Shown here one piece after another: positions 13,422-18,795 of a stretch of DNA of 18,795 nucleotides (positions are counted from its first letter, which is position 1; the number at the start of each line of letters is the position of its first letter). The notes below the pieces were generated by a model, which saw only the letters and a program-made list of their open reading frames with translations, searched no databases and was not told where the DNA came from. The position numbers were made by a program, and so were the translations under genes. Location of the stretch: NCBI GenBank assembly GCA_021161305.1, contig JAGHAW010000137.1, positions 1 to 18,795 on the forward strand. The letters run 5' to 3'. This DNA comes from Sulfurimonas sp. (lineage in GTDB: Bacteria; Campylobacterota; Campylobacteria; Campylobacterales; Sulfurimonadaceae).

Positions 13422-16400
13422 TTATTTAGACAAATCTTTTTCAATATCACTGAAATCTTGAAGTAGTTGTTCCATTTTTGAAATATCAAAAGCATCAATA
13501 GCTTCATATAGTTGAGAAGCATATACCTCCAATATTTCAACCTCATACTCTAAACCAAGAGAGCGAACTTTTGAAGCCATAGTTTTAATATCAGCAATAT
13601 TATTACTCTTTAGTGCCAATTTATGAAGAGGTACTATCTCAACTTCTATAGCATCTAAAATATTAGCTATATTTAATTTTGCTTTATCACTTAAAATAAT
13701 TCTTTTCTCTTCTTTGACTACTTTAACCTGCTTATATTCAAGAAAATTACAAAGTTCTGAAAAAAGCTCTCGTCTTAACACCGGCTTTCTCAAATAAGCA
13801 TCAAAATTCTCACCCTTCAACCTATCATAATCATCCTGCATAACAGAAGCAGTCAGTGCTACTATAGGTACATCAGAAATTTTCTTAATCTCTTTTGCTG
13901 CCTCATAACCATTCATATTTGGCATTCTTATATCCATCAAAATTAGATCTGGTTTTTCTAAGTTATACTGTTTTATAGCTTCTAAACCATCATTGGCAGT
14001 TACAACTGAAATCTCTGTATCTTCAAAATTTTTCACTATTAGTTCACGATTATCTTCAATATCATCCACTACTAAAACTTTACCTGCACTAAAAATAAGT
14101 TCTCTATCATCAATAGCAATGTCATTTTCTTGAGGTTTTTCATCTGTAATACTTGCTATATCAACATTAAAAAGATGAACACAAAAGGTCGCTCCCTCTC
14201 CCTCTATACTCTTAACTGAAATCTCTCCATCCATCATCTCACTTAATCTTTTAGATATAGATAACCCTAAACCTGTTCCACCAAATTTACGATTATCTTG
14301 ACCCTCTTTTTGTTCAAAATCTTTAAAAATTGATTTTAATTGATTTTGAGGTATCCCAACTCCACTATCTTCTACATCTATTTCCAGATTTAGTTTACTA
14401 AGATGATTTTTTATATCATAGGCTCTGACAGAAAGTTTTATATATCCATGCTCTGTAAATTTCACAGCATTTCCAACAAGATTTATAAAGATTTGTCTAA
14501 TTCTAACCTCATCAAGAAGAAGACTTTTTGGTACATTCTCATCTACATTTACAATCAAGTCTAAACCTTTACTTCTAACATTCATCATAAAGATAGAACC
14601 TACCTCATTGCATATATCGTGTAAATTTGTTGCTTTTTTTGCTATAACAAGTTTTCCGGCTTCTATTTTTGAGAGATCTAAAATATCATTTATTAATGTA
14701 AGAAGCGTATTTCCAGCACTTTTTATGGTTTTTACATAGGACTTTAAACGAGGTTCTTTTAGTTGTTCATCAAGAAGTTCTGTAAAGCCTATAATAGCAT
14801 TCATAGGTGTACGAATCTCATGAGACATATTTGCCAAAAATTCTGACTTCGCTCTGTTTGCTGATTCTGCATGTTGTCTTGCTTGAAGCAACTCTTCTTC
14901 TATAACTTTTCTATGTTTTATCTCTTTGGACAATTTACTCATCCAGTATAAAACAATTAAAATGATAAAAAAGGCAACTCCTATAACATACCAAAGTATA
15001 GTGTAGTCGATAGATTCCTCAAACTTTACACCCACCAAATCATTATATATTTGCATCTTTTTTTCATCAGTTATGGAGTCTAAAGCTTTATTTATTATAT
15101 CTACACCAAGACTATCTACATCTTTTCGAAAAGCCATTCTAAGTTTAGAAGTATATTTTGTTTTACCTGCAATTTTTAAATCAAAAAATCCACCGTTATT
15201 GATATTGTAACTTGCTACCGGCAATACAGATACAAAAGCATAAACTTCACCCTTAGAAACCATATTTAAAGCATCTATAACATTTTTTGCATATACTAAA
15301 TCTATTTCTACATACTCTTGAGCAATTGTTTCAGCTATTGCATAATCTTTTACCAGTGCAACTTTTTTTCCTTTTAACTCTGATAAATCTGCTAAAAAAC
15401 CTTTATCTTTTTTTGTTAGCATAACTATGGGGTACTCAAGATATATATCAGTAAAATTCATGAATTTATCTCTGTACGGCGTTTGTTGAAGGCATGCAAG
15501 CATATCAGATTGCCCTAATCTAAGTTTTTTTACAGAACTACTCCATGAATCTGTCTTAAGAAGTTTAAAAACTATACCTGTTTTTTCAGTCACAATATTA
15601 AGATAACTATTAGCAAGACCTTTATGCTTACCTGTTTCTTTATCTATATATTCAAACGGAAACCATTTTGGATCTGATGTAAAAGTCATCACAGGATATT
15701 TTTTTATCCACTCCTGCTCTTCTTTACTTAGATAAATTGTTTTTATTACTCTTTTTTTATAAACTTTATTACGCAGTGAAGTTAATTCATCTTTAGGAAT
15801 AGCTTTATATGTTTTATTGATTATAGATTGAAGATGAGGATGTTTATGACTTACTCCAATAGCAATATCACTATATTTATCATATATGGTTTTGGCTATT
15901 TTTAGATTATATTTTTTAAGTTTTTCTTTATCAGCACTATATGAAATCAAGGCAACTGCATCTTTGCTGGCAGAGAGTTTTTTATACATCTCATCATCAC
16001 TGCTAAGACCAATAATCTTTATATTTTTAGATAAATTCTCCACCAACTTATATGTAATTGATTTTTTCTTCAAATAGATTGTTCTATTTTTTAGATCTTC
16101 TAATGACTTTATATCACTGTTTTCTTTTTTTACAATTAAATAATTTGGTGCAAAAGTGTAAGCTGTAGTATAGTAAAAGTTTTTTTCTTCTCTATTTTTA
16201 GACCAACTAAGATTTGTAATACCATGAACATGTGCTCCACTGCTAGCATGCCCAATTGCATCCTTCCAAGCATCAAATTTTACAGGCATAATATTTAATT
16301 TACCGTATTTATTTAGTAATTTTAATATATCCGTATGTATATTATTTCCACCCTCATCATATGTCCAGTAATTCATAGTAGCTATTTTAATTACTGGGTT

Positions 16401-17252
16401 AGCTTCAAGCCATTTTTTCTCTTTAGTTGAGAGTTTCAATATATATGGAGAGTGTGTCTCCTTTTTAGATAAGTTAAACCATTTTCTTTTAATTTTTTCA
16501 TGCTCATCTCGAGTAATACTTTGTAATGTTTTCTCAATAATTGAAAGAAGAATAGTATTCTTTTTATCAATAGCTACGGATACCTTAGTTTCAATATTTG
16601 GAACATTACTTACAATTTTTAAATTAGAAAGGTACTGCTCTTTCATAATATAAGTAGCTACTGCAATGTTTCCGATAAAAGCATCGGCATGTGAAAAAGA
16701 AACAGCCTTTAGTGAAGCATTGTTTGAAGAAGTAAAAAAAAGATTTATTTTCGGATAATTACTTTCTAGCCATTCATGCAGATATGAACTCTTGTTTATT
16801 GCAACACTTTTACCATTAAGATCATCAATCTTTTGTATATCTTGACACGAATCTTGAACAACGATAGCTAAAGGCATTCGTGTATATGGTGTAGTAAAAT
16901 TTAAATATTTTTCTCTCTCTGGAGTAGAAACTGCACATGTCAAGCCATCAAGTTTACCTGCTTTCATTTGAGCCATAACTTCAGACCAAACTCCAGCTTT
17001 TACATCAAATTTTAATCCACTTTTTTGACTGACAAGAGACAAATAATCAGAAGCAATTCCTGTGTGTTTTGAAGATTCATCTATAAAATCATAAGGTGGC
17101 CAACTATAATCAGCACCAAATGTAACAGTAGGGTTTTGTCTAATCCACTCCTTCTCTTGTGGAGAAAAATTAAGAGCAGCAACACTCAGAGTATGAAAAA
17201 AGATAAAGAGAAATAATAAAAATCTAAATTTTTGAGATAGAAAGAAATTCAT
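13422..17252 (-). CDS. Hybrid histidine kinase with three periplasmic SBP_bac_3 (Venus flytrap) domains
   Basis: The 1276-residue BvgS/EvgS-like sensor has a signal peptide (about 1-26), then three tandem type 3 solute-binding domains (about 28-262, 272-500, 507-745). Each domain is introduced by an LS/FS..E..W....P motif. One transmembrane helix (754-770), a short coiled-coil linker without a PAS domain, HisKA (about 800-865, His811 in MSHEIRTPMNAI) and HATPase_c (N928 in NLVGNAVKF, DSGVGIP, GGTGLGLSIS) follow. Then comes a receiver domain (about 1058-1172: DD 1063-1064, phospho-acceptor Asp1107, Thr1134, Lys1156). The helical tail (1188-1276) resembles an Hpt module, but Ser1227 stands where the phosphorylated His is expected. 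The second binding domain is the most divergent. The ATG overlaps the upstream response regulator by 29 bases. The ligand is unknown. Confidence 0.93.
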   Translation of the reverse strand: MNFFLSQKFRFLLFLFIFFHTLSVAALNFSPQEKEWIRQNPTVTFGADYSWPPYDFIDESSKHTGIASDYLSLVSQKSGLKFDVKAGVWSEVMAQMKAGKLDGLTCAVSTPEREKYLNFTTPYTRMPLAIVVQDSCQDIQKIDDLNGKSVAINKSSYLHEWLESNYPKINLFFTSSNNASLKAVSFSHADAFIGNIAVATYIMKEQYLSNLKIVSNVPNIETKVSVAIDKKNTILLSIIEKTLQSITRDEHEKIKRKWFNLSKKETHSPYILKLSTKEKKWLEANPVIKIATMNYWTYDEGGNNIHTDILKLLNKYGKLNIMPVKFDAWKDAIGHASSGAHVHGITNLSWSKNREEKNFYYTTAYTFAPNYLIVKKENSDIKSLEDLKNRTIYLKKKSITYKLVENLSKNIKIIGLSSDDEMYKKLSASKDAVALISYSADKEKLKKYNLKIAKTIYDKYSDIAIGVSHKHPHLQSIINKTYKAIPKDELTSLRNKVYKKRVIKTIYLSKEEQEWIKKYPVMTFTSDPKWFPFEYIDKETGKHKGLANSYLNIVTEKTGIVFKLLKTDSWSSSVKKLRLGQSDMLACLQQTPYRDKFMNFTDIYLEYPIVMLTKKDKGFLADLSELKGKKVALVKDYAIAETIAQEYVEIDLVYAKNVIDALNMVSKGEVYAFVSVLPVASYNINNGGFFDLKIAGKTKYTSKLRMAFRKDVDSLGVDIINKALDSITDEKKMQIYNDLVGVKFEESIDYTILWYVIGVAFFIILIVLYWMSKLSKEIKHRKVIEEELLQARQHAESANRAKSEFLANMSHEIRTPMNAIIGFTELLDEQLKEPRLKSYVKTIKSAGNTLLTLINDILDLSKIEAGKLVIAKKATNLHDICNEVGSIFMMNVRSKGLDLIVNVDENVPKSLLLDEVRIRQIFINLVGNAVKFTEHGYIKLSVRAYDIKNHLSKLNLEIDVEDSGVGIPQNQLKSIFKDFEQKEGQDNRKFGGTGLGLSISKRLSEMMDGEISVKSIEGEGATFCVHLFNVDIASITDEKPQENDIAIDDRELIFSAGKVLVVDDIEDNRELIVKNFEDTEISVVTANDGLEAIKQYNLEKPDLILMDIRMPNMNGYEAAKEIKKISDVPIVALTASVMQDDYDRLKGENFDAYLRKPVLRRELFSELCNFLEYKQVKVVKEEKRIILSDKAKLNIANILDAIEVEIVPLHKLALKSNNIADIKTMASKVRSLGLEYEVEILEVYASQLYEAIDAFDISKMEQLLQDFSDIEKDLSK

Positions 17253-18270
17253 CTATATTTTCTTCAAAAAGCTTAACAAGATAAGGGTCAAACTGCGTAC
17301 CACTATGCTCAACTATATAAGAGACCGCATCATCAACACTCCAAGCATCTTTATAAGTTCTCTTATGAGTCAGTGCATCAAAGACATCAGCAAGTGCTAC
17401 AATACGACCAAAAACATGAATATCTTCACCTTTAAGCCCTTGTGGATAACCTTTTCCGTTCCATTTTTCATGATGCTCATAAGCAATAAGATCTGCTGCT
17501 TTCATTATTTTTCTACTTGCCATTTTAAGATATTCATGAGCTTTTGAAGTATGTGTTTTCATTATATTAAACTCATCTTCTGTTAAAGCACCATCTTTGT
17601 GCAGAATAGCATCAGGAATTGCCATCTTTCCAATATCGTGCATTGGACTTGCATGATAGATAATATTGGCATCTTCTTCAGAAATACATTTGTGATAGTG
17701 TGCCAATAGGCGTGAATATTCAGCAACTCTACGAATATGCTTACCTGTTTCATCAGAAATAGACTCTACAAGTTCAGTTAAGATAAAAATCATATCTTTT
17801 TGACTTGCCTCAAGTTCACTAAGGATACGATTATGCTCTATTTCCATCTTGGTTTGTAGTGAAAGATTATTGTTTTTCAATACCTTTTTAGATTTATAAA
17901 GTTCAAGATGAGTTTTCACACGAGCAAGTAGTTCATTGGCATGAAACGGTTTTACAATGTAGTCTAAACCACCAACTTCAAACCCTTTTGCCATAGAATC
18001 TATATCTGCTTTAGCGGTTAAAAAGATAACCGGTATATCTAAAAGTATTGGATCACTCTGCATACGCCTACAAACTTCATAACCATCTATCCCTGGCATC
18101 ATAATATCTAAAAGTACTAAATCAAAACCACTATCTTTAAGTAATTTTAACGCTTCTTCACCGCTTTTAGCATATGAAAAACCATAGCTATCTTCTTTTA
18201 GGATATTCATTGCCACTTGAATATTGTCCAAGACATCATCCACAATCAATATATTGTAACTAACTTCCAC
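17224..18270 (-). CDS. Response regulator with HD-GYP c-di-GMP phosphodiesterase domain (RpfG-like)
   Basis: The 348-residue protein has an N-terminal receiver domain (about 4-120: DD 11-12, phospho-acceptor Asp55 in LVLLDIMMPG, Thr85, Lys107). A linker helix (about 122-150) follows, then an HD-GYP domain (about 155-345). The expected metal and catalytic residues are present: His178, H201-D202 in HDIGK, Lys205, His230, H256-H257 and GYP at 264-266, so it should hydrolyse c-di-GMP in the cytoplasm. The start is GTG at 18270 with a GGTGAGG site seven bases upstream, and no better ATG lies upstream. It is the first gene of the run and its end overlaps the hybrid kinase, its probable phosphodonor. 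Output is likely motility or biofilm control, by family knowledge. Confidence 0.95.
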   Translation of the reverse strand: MEVSYNILIVDDVLDNIQVAMNILKEDSYGFSYAKSGEEALKLLKDSGFDLVLLDIMMPGIDGYEVCRRMQSDPILLDIPVIFLTAKADIDSMAKGFEVGGLDYIVKPFHANELLARVKTHLELYKSKKVLKNNNLSLQTKMEIEHNRILSELEASQKDMIFILTELVESISDETGKHIRRVAEYSRLLAHYHKCISEEDANIIYHASPMHDIGKMAIPDAILHKDGALTEDEFNIMKTHTSKAHEYLKMASRKIMKAADLIAYEHHEKWNGKGYPQGLKGEDIHVFGRIVALADVFDALTHKRTYKDAWSVDDAVSYIVEHSGTQFDPYLVKLFEENIDEFLSISKI

Positions 18271-18297
18271 TATGCTACCTCACCAATACAAATTATT

Positions 18298-18326
18298 ATT
18301 ATAAGTTACTTGTATTTAACCAAAAA
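18298..18326 (-). promoter_or_regulatory. Possible promoter for the HD-GYP regulator / kinase operon
   Basis: In the 87-base gap after the modC-like gene, the minus strand carries a perfect TATAAT (18303-18298), with only a T-rich hexamer (18326-18321) at 17 bases. Transcription would start near 18291, about 20 bases before the GTG. I see no hairpin terminator for the modC-like gene in this gap, so read-through is also possible. Confidence 0.4.
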
Positions 18327-18357
18327 CAAGATGATAAATAGCTTAAATGTTAAAAAT

Positions 18358-18795
18358 CTATCTTTGTTGAAGCGTTGGTGCGAATGCTTTAGTGCTTACT
18401 CTTACACTATCTCCTACTTTTAAATTATCTGCTTCCTCACTACTCACAACTACTTCCACAAGCTGTTGTCCTATAGATATGATGGCAATATAAATTACAT
18501 CTACTTTTACAATATCTAATAGTTCTCCCTCTAAAGAAAACTTTTGGGAACCACTTGTTTTAAGCAGTATCTCTATCGGTGTTGCGTCATTAATAATTTG
18601 ACCATGATTCAGAACTACTACACGATTTGCAAGACGATAGATCTCACTTGGGTCATGACTGACCATAATTGTAGTAGTACCAAACTCTTTATGAAGTGCT
18701 AATATCTCACTCTGCAGCTTAGTTCTCATCGCTGGATCAAGAGCTGAGAGAGGCTCATCCATCAGTAAAAGTTTTGGTCTATTCATCAAAGCACG
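18358..18795 (-). CDS. modC: Molybdate-type ABC transporter ATP-binding protein, C-terminal part
   Basis: The gene runs off the right edge, so only the last 145 residues are seen, entering in frame at the window end. The visible part contains the Walker B and D-loop region LLLMDEPLSALD, the switch histidine in IMVSHDPSEI, and a C-terminal TOBE-like domain (about the last 65 residues, with IGQQLVEVVVSSEEADNLKVGDSV). ABC ATPases with a TOBE domain of this kind are typical of molybdate (ModC) and related oxyanion importers, and TOBE binds the oxyanion for feedback control. The Walker A and signature motifs lie outside the window. The substrate is therefore inferred, and tungstate or another oxyanion is possible. 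Confidence 0.8.
   Translation of the reverse strand, partial: RALMNRPKLLLMDEPLSALDPAMRTKLQSEILALHKEFGTTTIMVSHDPSEIYRLANRVVVLNHGQIINDATPIEILLKTSGSQKFSLEGELLDIVKVDVIYIAIISIGQQLVEVVVSSEEADNLKVGDSVRVSTKAFAPTLQQR

Noticed and set aside
12995..13429. A 144-codon open frame on the plus strand antisense to cysK.
   Set aside because: cysK is full length with every diagnostic motif on the minus strand; the antisense frame has no SD, promoter or recognisable domain.
13422..17252. Possibility that the very long kinase gene is two genes fused by a frameshift or assembly error.
   Set aside because: The frame is continuous, with signal peptide, three binding domains, one membrane helix, kinase core and receiver in the logical order of BvgS/EvgS-type sensors.

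Overview
The window is AT-rich, gene-dense and almost entirely on the minus strand. It looks like core chromosome of a Campylobacterota (epsilonproteobacterial) bacterium, probably a Sulfurimonas-type sulfur or hydrogen oxidiser. The main reason is the run Nif3-like / coiled-coil zinc-ribbon (HP0958, FlgZ type) / Kdo transferase / RluA-type synthase, which I recall as a conserved epsilonproteobacterial block (HP0959-HP0956 in Helicobacter pylori). The protein sequences have the same flavour. This assignment comes from memory, not from a search.

Layout, given as plus-strand coordinates with most genes read right to left. (1) 1-278: the first codons of khpA and all of rpsP, behind a strong sigma70-like promoter and a long, possibly structured leader. 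(2) 279-632: the only long intergenic stretch. It holds that leader and promoter plus a nested palindromic REP/MITE-like element just downstream of ffh. (3) 633-10385: an uninterrupted, tightly packed run transcribed uvrD > truB > csrA > ispE > smpB > TPR protein > nif3-like > flgZ-like > waaA > rluA-like > ffh. It combines DNA repair, RNA modification, post-transcriptional flagellar control, isoprenoid and LPS precursor synthesis, ribosome rescue and protein targeting. (4) 10386-10512: a divergent promoter region. (5) 10513-11415: the only plus-strand gene, a LysR-type regulator of the CysL/CbbR-like subgroup. It ends in a terminator hairpin shared with the convergent neighbour. (6) 11427-18270: a second minus-strand run transcribed REC/HD-GYP response regulator > three-sensor hybrid histidine kinase > cysK > pabC-like aminotransferase > a small protein that resembles SspB. 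(7) 18358-18795: the 3' end of a modC-like ABC ATPase with a TOBE domain.

I see no phage, transposase, CRISPR array, tRNA or rRNA. The most interesting parts are the BvgS/EvgS-like kinase with three periplasmic binding domains and a degenerate Hpt-like tail beside an intact c-di-GMP phosphodiesterase response regulator, the possible SspB-like ClpXP adaptor in a lineage where I do not recall one, the palindromic repeat beside ffh, and the rpsP leader. Most of the window is otherwise ordinary housekeeping sequence.
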